Assembly (NCBI RefSeq): GCF_017355935.1
Contig: NZ_JAFIQT010000001.1
Location: 806,001 to 870,000 of the forward strand
Reading direction: 5' to 3'
DNA length: 64,000 nucleotides
Source: Telluribacter humicola
Lineage (GTDB): Bacteria > Bacteroidota > Bacteroidia > Cytophagales > Spirosomataceae
Shown here piece by piece: positions 53,009-60,429 of the stretch. The position numbers were made by a program, and so were the translations under genes. Every line of letters begins with the position of its first letter. Within the stretch, counting starts at the first letter, position 1. Below the pieces are notes generated by a model. The model made no database searches, was not told where the DNA came from, and worked only from the letters and a program-made list of their open reading frames with translations.

Positions 53009-53929
53009 CTACTTCAGCATCGGAAACAAACGCTTTAGATCAGCCTCACTAGGGCGGGCGCCGTATTCGCATACTTCAAAGGCTTCGGCGTGTTGTACCT
53101 GAGCAGCTTTGTCCTTACCGTACCACTTTTCCAGTGAAGCCCGTACTTCGGGTGTGATCTTGGTGGCGCGGGTTTCGCCCAGCCATTTTTCATGATCCGC
53201 TTTGTTGGCAGGTACCTGATCCAGAAAGCCGCCGATCCAGGGGAGCCACTCGTAAAACTGCGACTGGTGGGCATCCATGGCGTGAATCTTCTGCGCGTAC
53301 ACGGGCGTGATATCAACGGCTACATCGGGACGGAACGGGTTAGGCCGCTGGAAGTGATCCTGGAAGTACAGGAAGATCGGGTTCTTCTTCAACGGTGGTG
53401 TCTCGGGAGCAACATTCGGAACGGCTACCATATAGGCTGCATCCTGGACGAGTACACCTGTATACCGGTGGTCGGGGTGGTAGTCGTTGGGACGGGGGGC
53501 AATCACTACGTCGGCATTCCACTCACGGATCTTCTTGATGATCTGCAGGCGGGTTTTCAGGTCCGGCAGGAGCTGGCCGTCGTGATTGTCGAGTACATCG
53601 TAGGTAACGCCAAAGCGCTTACCGGCTTCCTTGGCTTCGGCCAGTCGGCGTTTGGCCAGAGAGGCTCCTTTGTCGGTCTGGTGGCCGGCATCGCCGTTGG
53701 TGACGGATACAAACTTGACCGCGTGGCCCATCGAGGACAGGAGCGCGGCTGTACCGCCGCCTTTGATGTCGCAGTCGTCAGGGTGCGCGCCGATCATGAT
53801 GATGCGGAGTTTTTCTGAAGCGTTCTGAGCCATCACTACGGCTCCGGTACTGAACACAAAAAGGAGTAACAGCATACTTCTGAGCAGTGTGTTTGCCCTC
53901 AGTGTCAAAAGTTGATTACATGTAAACAT
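53009..53929 (-). CDS. Exported PIG-L family deacetylase
   Basis: A 306-residue LmbE/PIG-L protein with a signal peptide (SMLLLLFVFSTGAVVMAQ). Zinc motif 'IGAHPDDCDIKGGG', then 'VTNGDAGHQ' and 'PRPNDYHPDHRYTG' with the third His. Family members deacetylate N-acetylglucosamine-type sugars such as those on mycothiol or bacillithiol precursors; this exported form more likely acts on extracellular glycans or other N-acetyl sugars. Confidence 0.88.
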   Translation of the reverse strand: MFTCNQLLTLRANTLLRSMLLLLFVFSTGAVVMAQNASEKLRIIMIGAHPDDCDIKGGGTAALLSSMGHAVKFVSVTNGDAGHQTDKGASLAKRRLAEAKEAGKRFGVTYDVLDNHDGQLLPDLKTRLQIIKKIREWNADVVIAPRPNDYHPDHRYTGVLVQDAAYMVAVPNVAPETPPLKKNPIFLYFQDHFQRPNPFRPDVAVDITPVYAQKIHAMDAHQSQFYEWLPWIGGFLDQVPANKADHEKWLGETRATKITPEVRASLEKWYGKDKAAQVQHAEAFEVCEYGARPSEADLKRLFPMLK

Positions 53930-53986
53930 ACAGGGTTAGGTTTAGGAGTATTAAATAAAGGGTAATCTCGTGTGAAATAATGAGTT

Positions 53987-55012
53987 TTAGTTGACATCTC
54001 TGGCCATGAATGTTCTGGCCTTGGCTTTTATTTTATCCGCTTCACAGCCGTTGGCTAGGTGGCCGCAGTTGCCGGTGAGCTCAAGTACTTCTGCTTTGAG
54101 GTCGTGGGCCACCTGAATAGCCGATAGTGGGTTGACCATGTGGTCCTGTAAAGCTACTATTACGAGTGCTTTGGCCTTAGTATCCCGAATGGCCTTTGCC
54201 CGGTCACGGCCTCTAAACACATCGTGCCCCAGCATAGCCCGTAGCTGTGAAGCCCAGTTGTAGGGGTCGTTGTTTTTGACGTATTCGGCTTCTTTGGCCT
54301 GCAGGTACTTCTTAAACTCCGGCTCGGTGGGGAGCTTGGTGTAGTAGTACTCGGGTGAAGTAAGATGCATTTCGTGCAGAGCCCCGACGGTCTTCATGGC
54401 GTCAGTGCTGTACTTGCCGCGTTCCAGTACGGCCAGTTGGGTGCCCCATAGAAACCGATCATGGGCTGACTGATCGGGAGTACCTACGATGGTTACCACC
54501 TTATCCATCATGTTGGGGTAGGTAAAGAGCCACTCAAAGGTCTGCATACCGCCCATAGATATACCGGCTACGGCGTAGAGATGAGGGAGCCTCAGGTGCT
54601 TCGTGACCAGCTCATACTCGGCCCTCACCATGTCCCGGATCGAAAACTGGGGGAACTGTGCCCCCGGCTGAGCCTTGCTGTTGGAGGGCGAAGAGGAAAC
54701 GCCGTTACCCAGCGCATCTACCACGATGGTGAAGAAGCGGGTACTATCAGCTACCTGATCGGGAGCCGCCATAAATAGCTTGTCTACGCTCTTTCCTGTA
54801 AACCAGGTAGGTACCAGGATAGTATTGGAGCGATTGGCATTGAGCTTCCCGGCGGTACGGTAGCCGAGGCGGCAGTTTTTGATCACCTGCCCATTTTCAA
54901 GTTTAAAATCACCTAAATTATAATAGCGTTGCTGAGGCAGCCGTTGCTGCGCAAAGGTGAAGTGAGTAATTAGTAATGTAACAAGTAACAGGCAACAGGA
55001 CTTCAGACGCAT
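53987..55012 (-). CDS. Exported MetX-like alpha/beta hydrolase
   Basis: A 341-residue alpha/beta protein of the homoserine O-acetyltransferase (MetX)-like branch, with signal peptide (SCCLLLVTLLITHFTFAQ). The nucleophile lies in 'AVAGISMGGMQTFEWL', the acid in 'ALQDHMVNPLSA' and the His in 'GNCGHLANGCE'. True MetX is cytosolic, so this copy is probably a hydrolase. It lies 57 bp upstream of the PIG-L gene on the same strand, so the two may be co-transcribed. Confidence 0.82.
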   Translation of the reverse strand: MRLKSCCLLLVTLLITHFTFAQQRLPQQRYYNLGDFKLENGQVIKNCRLGYRTAGKLNANRSNTILVPTWFTGKSVDKLFMAAPDQVADSTRFFTIVVDALGNGVSSSPSNSKAQPGAQFPQFSIRDMVRAEYELVTKHLRLPHLYAVAGISMGGMQTFEWLFTYPNMMDKVVTIVGTPDQSAHDRFLWGTQLAVLERGKYSTDAMKTVGALHEMHLTSPEYYYTKLPTEPEFKKYLQAKEAEYVKNNDPYNWASQLRAMLGHDVFRGRDRAKAIRDTKAKALVIVALQDHMVNPLSAIQVAHDLKAEVLELTGNCGHLANGCEADKIKAKARTFMARDVN

Positions 55013-55102
55013 GATTTGAAATAGTGATACTTCACCTAAAAGTGCACAGGCCCGGTAATACTACTGCCAATACTATGAAATACGGGTTCGGCAACTAACA
55101 AA

Positions 55103-55130
55103 ACAGGAGGCCCCATGCGGGGCCTCCTGT
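55103..55130 (-). terminator. Terminator of the Hint-domain gene
   Basis: 12-bp GC-rich arms (55103-55114, 55119-55130) with a 4-nt loop, followed on the minus strand by TTTTGTT. It starts 24 bp after the stop. Confidence 0.85.
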
Positions 55131-55154
55131 ACGATTATTGACTACTATCAATCT

Positions 55155-55751
55155 TTATTTGTCCAGTACCACTACATTCTCTACCAGATAAGAGCCGGTG
55201 TCGGTGATGAGGGTATAGCCGGTATCCAATTTACCTGCGTTAGCCTGTATCAGTCCCACTTTCCAGGCCGAAACAGCTCCTGTGGCCGGCTCGTAGCAAT
55301 ATAGTACATCTCCTTTTATCAACTCTTCCACCCTTTTACGGCCAGTTGCAGTCTGGACGGGGTGGCAGGGCGTCGCCTCCAGCAGCAGAGCCGGTACCAG
55401 CGGCCAGCTGTTGCGACTCGCGGTCAGTTCATCCACCGGGCGCAGGTACAGTTGGGTAAGGGCAGTGCCCATATTTTCCAGTTTATCTACCTGCCGCACC
55501 AGGGTGGTCGTAATCTGCTTGTTGGCGTAGGCTATCACGGTATCACCGGCTTGTACGGTGGAGATGGATTTGGTACTTCCGTCCGCCATTTTGACCGACA
55601 CATGCTCCGGGAAACAGTACAAATCCGGCTTTGGCAACGCCTCAGACGCTGTATCCGAAGGCATGAGCCGGAGCGCCTGGGGCTGCTCTACCTGAGCCCA
55701 TGCACTCAGGTAAAGCAATACGATCAGCAGGGTAAGGGTAAAGGTACGCAT
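55155..55751 (-). CDS. Secreted stand-alone Hint (hedgehog/intein) domain protein
   Basis: A 198-residue exported protein with signal peptide (TFTLTLLIVLLYLSAWAQ). From C46 the sequence follows a Hint domain: block A 'CFPEHVSVKMADGSTKSI' then 'VQAGDTVIAY', block B 'ATPCHPVQT' with T127 and H130, 'IKGDVLYCY', and an end like block F 'YTLITDTGSYLVENVVV'. The final His-Asn of splicing inteins is missing; the protein ends 'VVVLDK', so any reaction would be N-terminal cleavage rather than splicing. Only about 26 residues precede C46 after the signal. Role unknown. Confidence 0.75.
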   Translation of the reverse strand: MRTFTLTLLIVLLYLSAWAQVEQPQALRLMPSDTASEALPKPDLYCFPEHVSVKMADGSTKSISTVQAGDTVIAYANKQITTTLVRQVDKLENMGTALTQLYLRPVDELTASRNSWPLVPALLLEATPCHPVQTATGRKRVEELIKGDVLYCYEPATGAVSAWKVGLIQANAGKLDTGYTLITDTGSYLVENVVVLDK

Positions 55752-55782
55752 GGCGCTTTTTATGATTAGTTTAGGTTAATTA

Positions 55783-56877
55783 TTATGCTTTTGAGAGCCT
55801 TAAGTAGGCCTTACTTACCATACTTGGTACCGCCGCCGCCGCTATCAGGGCCAGTCCGCTAAACAGCAGGATCACTGGGTTGGCAAAGAAAGTACCGGTA
55901 GAAAGAATTCCAAGGATAAGCAGGGTAGAGAATGGCAGCGAGAAGGCCAGCATTAGTACCGCCAGTTCCATGTCAAAGGTACGTTTTTCCTTAGGCAGTG
56001 CCTTGGCTTCTTCCTTGGCATGGAAGGCCGAGATATGCGCCAGTGGCCAGAAACTGGCCGAGCTGAGAGGTACCACGATCGCCAGCAGCATCATAGAGGG
56101 CTCCGTAATGTGGAACACGTAGATCATGCCCGAGCTGATAACCATGGTAATACCGGCCCGGAAAAGCAGGATGGAGCTAACCAGCCCCTTCTTACCATCT
56201 TTCAGCTGTACCGCCAGTCCGATGAACATCAGTACCAGGGGCGTCATCAGGGCGCTGGTCTTATCAAAGATATCCGTCATGATCACAGGCAGGGTGGTGT
56301 AGTTAACACCTATGCTCAATAATACAATAGCTATAATGATCAGGAGGTTGATGGGTTCCTGAACCATGCTCAGCAGCAGGCTCTTGATCTTTCCTCCCGT
56401 GTTGGTTTCTTCGTCCGTACTGTTCTTGAGGAACATATTCATGGCCAGCAGGTAGAGCGTAATCAGCACAAAAAACTTATTACCTACGTCGGCCAGGGCA
56501 GCAATAGCAAGGCTCTTTTCACCCAGAAACTCGGCTATAAACGGGAAACAGGAGAGCCCGGGAGCCAGAGAGGGAATGAGCATCATCAGGGTGCGGCCTG
56601 TTGAACTGTTTTTTTCAATTCCGAACATAGAAAAAGCAAGCGGTCCGGAAAAGTACATCAGGAAGTTAAACACCAACGTAACCAGGGGAATGATGAAAAG
56701 GGTGGAATCCATTTCAATCTTCATCAGCGAGATAAAGATCGTCGAGGGCAGCGCCACCGAAAGTACAATCTCCTTGATACCGTTAGTCTGTTCTTTATTC
56801 TTAAACTTTGATCTGAGTACCAGACCCAAAGCAATCAGTAGCAATAAAGTTATGGTTTTCTGTAAGGCATCGCTCAT
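55783..56877 (-). CDS. AEC-family (auxin efflux carrier-like) transporter
   Basis: A 364-residue inner-membrane protein with about ten helices in two halves. 'LSVALPSTIFISLMKIEM' and 'LMMLIPSLAPGLSCF' match the AEC fold's Pro-rich helix breaks. AEC carriers move organic acids, amino acids or, in plants, auxin. It lies 31 bp upstream of the Hint gene and downstream of the aminotransferase terminator on the same strand. Confidence 0.78.
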   Translation of the reverse strand: MSDALQKTITLLLLIALGLVLRSKFKNKEQTNGIKEIVLSVALPSTIFISLMKIEMDSTLFIIPLVTLVFNFLMYFSGPLAFSMFGIEKNSSTGRTLMMLIPSLAPGLSCFPFIAEFLGEKSLAIAALADVGNKFFVLITLYLLAMNMFLKNSTDEETNTGGKIKSLLLSMVQEPINLLIIIAIVLLSIGVNYTTLPVIMTDIFDKTSALMTPLVLMFIGLAVQLKDGKKGLVSSILLFRAGITMVISSGMIYVFHITEPSMMLLAIVVPLSSASFWPLAHISAFHAKEEAKALPKEKRTFDMELAVLMLAFSLPFSTLLILGILSTGTFFANPVILLFSGLALIAAAAVPSMVSKAYLRLSKA

Positions 56878-56962
56878 AGCTGAAATGAGTTAAAGGGGTA
56901 CTGGAGTATTGAATAAGCAAACTTTGTTATTCAATAGAAAAGATTAGGTTAACAGAAGTAGT

Positions 56963-57000
56963 AAGCGAAGCCAGAACGCCAGTAGCCTCTGGCTTCGCTT
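56963..57000 (-). terminator. Hairpin after the aminotransferase gene
   Basis: 13-bp arms (56963-56975, 56988-57000) lie 29 bp past the stop at 57030. The T-run is poor, so termination strength is uncertain. Confidence 0.55.
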
Positions 57001-57029
57001 GGGAAAGAGCCGGTAAGCAGCTCCGCAGG

Positions 57030-58214
57030 TTAGCTTAGTTGGCCCAGGGCACCAACAAACATCTTCATCTCGTCCATGGTACCGATACTTACGCGGCACC
57101 AGGGCTTGCCCAGAATTTCAAAAGCTCTCACACCTACGCCCTTTGCTGACATTTTTGTAAGCAATTCCTTACCTGATACACCTACCGGGAAAATGACGAA
57201 GTTGGTATAAGACGGGATGTACTTGTAGCCCATCTTGTCCAGGTTGTCGTACAGGTACAGCTTGGCTTCGTGGTTGAGCTTGCGGGTGCTGGTCTGGAAG
57301 TTGGCATCGTCAAGGCTGGCGTTGGCTGCCGCAATGGACGTATACGCGATACCCATACCACCGCGGGTGATTTTCTGGATCTGATCCAGCGTAGATGGCA
57401 GCGCCGCGATATATCCTACACGCAGACCGGCCATACCCATGATCTTGGAGAAGGTACGGGCCACGATCACATTCTTCTTCTTAGTCAGCAGCGATACCAT
57501 ACTCTCAGTATTGGCACCTACGGCCAGCTCCAGGTACGCCTCATCTACGAATACAGGTACTTTCTCTGATACGCGTGAGCAGAAGTCGAGCAGGTCTTTA
57601 CCGGCCGTGATGCTACCTACGGGGTTGTTAGGGTTACACACGTACACCAGTTTAGTATCTTTATCGATGGCAGCTTCCATCGCTTTCAGGTCGTGTGACC
57701 AGTCTTCCTTACAGGGGATAGCCTTCCAGGTAGCACCGGTTGACTTGGCTACGTTGATCAGCGACATATAAGTTGGATCAGCCGATACGACGTTACCTCC
57801 GTTGGCAAACAGGACCAGGGCTACTTTCTCCAGCAGGTCTGACGAACCCGGACCCATCATGATATGGTCTGGCGTCACGCCTTCTTTCTTGGCTATTTTA
57901 GCCATCAGGTCAGTCAGTTCTTTCCAGGCGTAGCGGTTACCACCTTCTACCGACTCAGCCACCGCCTTACGTGCCGACATAGGCGGTCCGTAGGGATTCT
58001 CGTTGGCGTTGAGTTTTGCTACAATCTTAGGAGCCACTTTTTCGTCCAGAAAGTACTCCCGTACCATCGGGCTGCGGAAGATCCGGTTCTCAGGATCCAG
58101 GTTGAGGGGCATATTAGAAAAGGCGCCCATGCTCAAGTGTGGTGCTGCCACTAAGCCACCCAGTGTCATAAGGCCTGACTTCAACAGATTACGGCGATCT
58201 ATTTTCTGATCCAT
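57030..58214 (-). CDS. Tat-exported PLP-dependent aminotransferase (class I/II, HisC-like)
   Basis: A 394-residue fold-type I aminotransferase. The N-terminus is a twin-arginine signal (DRRNLLKSG, then LMTLGGLVAAP). The core resembles histidinol-phosphate aminotransferase: 'KLNANENPYGPP', 'GPGSSDLLEKVAL', 'YVCNPNNPVGS' and the PLP lysine in 'TFSKIMGMAGLRVGY'. A PLP enzyme exported folded by Tat is unusual; its periplasmic substrate is unknown. It stands in its own unit between two hairpins. Confidence 0.82.
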   Translation of the reverse strand: MDQKIDRRNLLKSGLMTLGGLVAAPHLSMGAFSNMPLNLDPENRIFRSPMVREYFLDEKVAPKIVAKLNANENPYGPPMSARKAVAESVEGGNRYAWKELTDLMAKIAKKEGVTPDHIMMGPGSSDLLEKVALVLFANGGNVVSADPTYMSLINVAKSTGATWKAIPCKEDWSHDLKAMEAAIDKDTKLVYVCNPNNPVGSITAGKDLLDFCSRVSEKVPVFVDEAYLELAVGANTESMVSLLTKKKNVIVARTFSKIMGMAGLRVGYIAALPSTLDQIQKITRGGMGIAYTSIAAANASLDDANFQTSTRKLNHEAKLYLYDNLDKMGYKYIPSYTNFVIFPVGVSGKELLTKMSAKGVGVRAFEILGKPWCRVSIGTMDEMKMFVGALGQLS

Positions 58215-58299
58215 AATTAGATTGGTTTATTAGGTTTTAAAAAAGTTAGTAGCGAAAGGTACTCAGGGTATGTACATGTGAAACAGGTTGAAAAAGAGT

Positions 58300-58359
58300 G
58301 TCATACCGGCAACTGGGCTATCTCGATAAGCGTAGAGACAGGGTGGTGGCCGGTATGAC
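58300..58359 (-). terminator. Terminator of the susC-susD-lipoprotein operon
   Basis: 11-bp arms (58300-58310, 58349-58359) enclose a 38-nt loop with a smaller inner stem (TCTC..GAGA), and are followed on the minus strand by ACTCTTTTTC. It begins 14 bp after the lipoprotein stop. Confidence 0.65.
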
Positions 58360-58372
58360 GGGGGGGACTGAA

Positions 58373-58855
58373 TTACTTAGCCTGGATCTGCGAGAATCGG
58401 GTGAAGGCAACTCCTTTATGAGTGCCCGACCAGGAGATCTTTACCGTGTTGCCGGCCTTGGGTGCTGTTAAGCCCAGCTCAGCCCAGGTTTTTTCCAGGG
58501 TTACTTCACCGCTGGCATTGGAGGTAACCTCGCCCAGGGGAGCACCCGTACGGAGCGTAATCTTCATCGGAATGTTAGCTACCGGGATGGAATCTATTCC
58601 TTTGGTATGGTCAAGGATGTTAGTCTTATCCAGTTCGAGCAGACGTGCCTTCAGGACTACCTTGGCATCGGCAGCCGAATAGGCTACCGTAGGCTCAGCC
58701 GCCAGGGGAGCACCGAAGGGAGCTCCTACGATATCTACCAGTACCGGGGCCACTACCCGATCCACAAAGGGGTCTTCTACTTTGCAGGAAGTAACAGCCA
58801 GAGCGATGGCAAGGGCACAACCCAGGGTCGAAAGGTATGATATGGTCTTTTTCAT
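58373..58855 (-). CDS. Hypothetical lipoprotein of the sus operon
   Basis: A 160-residue lipoprotein; the lipobox is 'AVTSC' with the Cys at about residue 24. The mature part is beta-rich with a conserved-looking 'RTGAPLGEVTSNASGEVTL' block like an Ig/transthyretin-type sheet. It is the third gene of the operon, 48 bp after susD, where surface glycan-binding or unknown lipoproteins often sit. I do not recognise a family. Confidence 0.65.
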   Translation of the reverse strand: MKKTISYLSTLGCALAIALAVTSCKVEDPFVDRVVAPVLVDIVGAPFGAPLAAEPTVAYSAADAKVVLKARLLELDKTNILDHTKGIDSIPVANIPMKITLRTGAPLGEVTSNASGEVTLEKTWAELGLTAPKAGNTVKISWSGTHKGVAFTRFSQIQAK

Positions 58856-58903
58856 AATCTAGATCATTAACTGTGAATTGTAAATAGTTGACTACCTGCT
58901 ACT

Positions 58904-60379
58904 TTACTCTGCCCACCATAGCTTGGTCTTCATGTCATTGGCACCACCGTTGAGTGTAATGCCGGCTTCAACATTGGCCTGGTTCAGGGAGAATTCAGAG
59001 TTGGGATATACAAAGCGGGTAGGTAGTACACCATCGTTGACAAATACAGCCCGGCTATCAGCTGGCGGGAATACCGGGAAACCGGTGCGACGCTTCTCGG
59101 TCCAGGCTTCGATGCCCTGGCCGAACAGAGCGATCCACTTCTGCTCCAGTACCTTCTCTTTGGTCACAGCGCCTACTTTGGTTAGGTAGTCGGCTGGTAC
59201 GGTCAGGCTATACTGGTTGAATGAAGCCTCGATTCCCTTCTCGAAGTAAGCCTTGGCATCGCCGGTAATGTCGCCATCCAGGGCTGCTTCGGCCAGGATG
59301 AAGTTCAACTCAGCGAAGGTCATAACTACCTCAGGCGCGTCGGCCCGTACAAAGTAGTTGCCGATGGTAGAACTAGTAGCCAGATAATTGGTAGCGACCG
59401 CGTCGGGCAGGCCATTTGGATGTCCCTGGTATTTTCCTTCCTTATTAGGATTGGCATAAACCGTGATCCGGGTATCACCCAGCGCATTCATCTTGTCTGC
59501 CAGCGTAGAGCTGATGTTCCAGTCGGTCCGGCCGTCCTGTACCATTACCTGGTTCCACTCATTGTTGCTTGGTAGTACGGTAGAGGTTTTCAGTGCGGCA
59601 TTATCGGCGTTGCTGGTAAATATTGGGTACTTAACAGGATCACCCAAAATCTCAGCCATGATAGCGCGTGACTCAGCGGGTTTTTTACCTGCCTGACGGT
59701 TAGCAAGGCGCAGCCGCAGGGAGTTGGCAAACTTCTTCCACTTCATGATATCGCCGCCGTACAGAATATCACCCGAAATAGCAGGTCCCGAAGTACTCAG
59801 CTTTTCGTTCGCCAGCTTCAGGTCGTTTAGCATACCTGCATACACCTGCTCCATAGAGTCGTACTTCGGTGTATAGATAGGTGATTCGCTGGTACCGGAC
59901 AGCGCCTCCGAATAAGGAATAGAGCCGTACATATCCGTCAGCAGTGAGAATACCCAGGTACGCATCACCAGCGCTACACCTTCGTAGTTGGCATTAGGGC
60001 TTTTTCCATTAGGAGCTGACTGTACAATAATGCGCTGGAAGTTGAGCAAGCCATCGTTAAAGAAGCCCTTCCAGTTATTAGCGACCAGCGCCGGCGATAC
60101 CTCGTAGTTATCACCCTCGTTAGAGTAAATGTTACGGGTAAAGTGCTGTACGTACAGCTCTGCCGCATCAATATTGATACGCTCGAAGCGGGTGCGGTGT
60201 CCCCAGTAACGATCCACAGAAGCCTCAATGCCGGTAGGAAGCAGGTACTGCGCTCCGATAGCCGTAGGGCTGTTGGGGTCGGTGTTCATGGCGTCGAAGT
60301 TGTCAGTACAGCTGCTGATCGTCAGCAGACTGGCCAGCGCCATGGCCCATAGGGTTTTATAGTTAGTTAGGCTTTTCAT
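58904..60379 (-). CDS. SusD/RagB-family nutrient-binding lipoprotein
   Basis: A 491-residue SusD-like lipoprotein of the shorter SusD-like_2 type. The lipobox is 'TISSC' at about residue 24. 'DAMNTDPNSPTAIGAQYLLP' and the later 'EVVMTFAELNFILAEAAL' and 'WIALFGQGIEAWTEKRRTG' are typical. It acts as the surface lid of the SusC transporter, 50 bp downstream of susC on the same transcript. The nutrient (sugar or peptide) is unknown. Confidence 0.92.
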   Translation of the reverse strand: MKSLTNYKTLWAMALASLLTISSCTDNFDAMNTDPNSPTAIGAQYLLPTGIEASVDRYWGHRTRFERINIDAAELYVQHFTRNIYSNEGDNYEVSPALVANNWKGFFNDGLLNFQRIIVQSAPNGKSPNANYEGVALVMRTWVFSLLTDMYGSIPYSEALSGTSESPIYTPKYDSMEQVYAGMLNDLKLANEKLSTSGPAISGDILYGGDIMKWKKFANSLRLRLANRQAGKKPAESRAIMAEILGDPVKYPIFTSNADNAALKTSTVLPSNNEWNQVMVQDGRTDWNISSTLADKMNALGDTRITVYANPNKEGKYQGHPNGLPDAVATNYLATSSTIGNYFVRADAPEVVMTFAELNFILAEAALDGDITGDAKAYFEKGIEASFNQYSLTVPADYLTKVGAVTKEKVLEQKWIALFGQGIEAWTEKRRTGFPVFPPADSRAVFVNDGVLPTRFVYPNSEFSLNQANVEAGITLNGGANDMKTKLWWAE

Positions 60380-60429
60380 TGGTAAAATCTTTAAAGTTCT
60401 GGCGAAATAGCTGTCTTGTCTGGCTGCGC

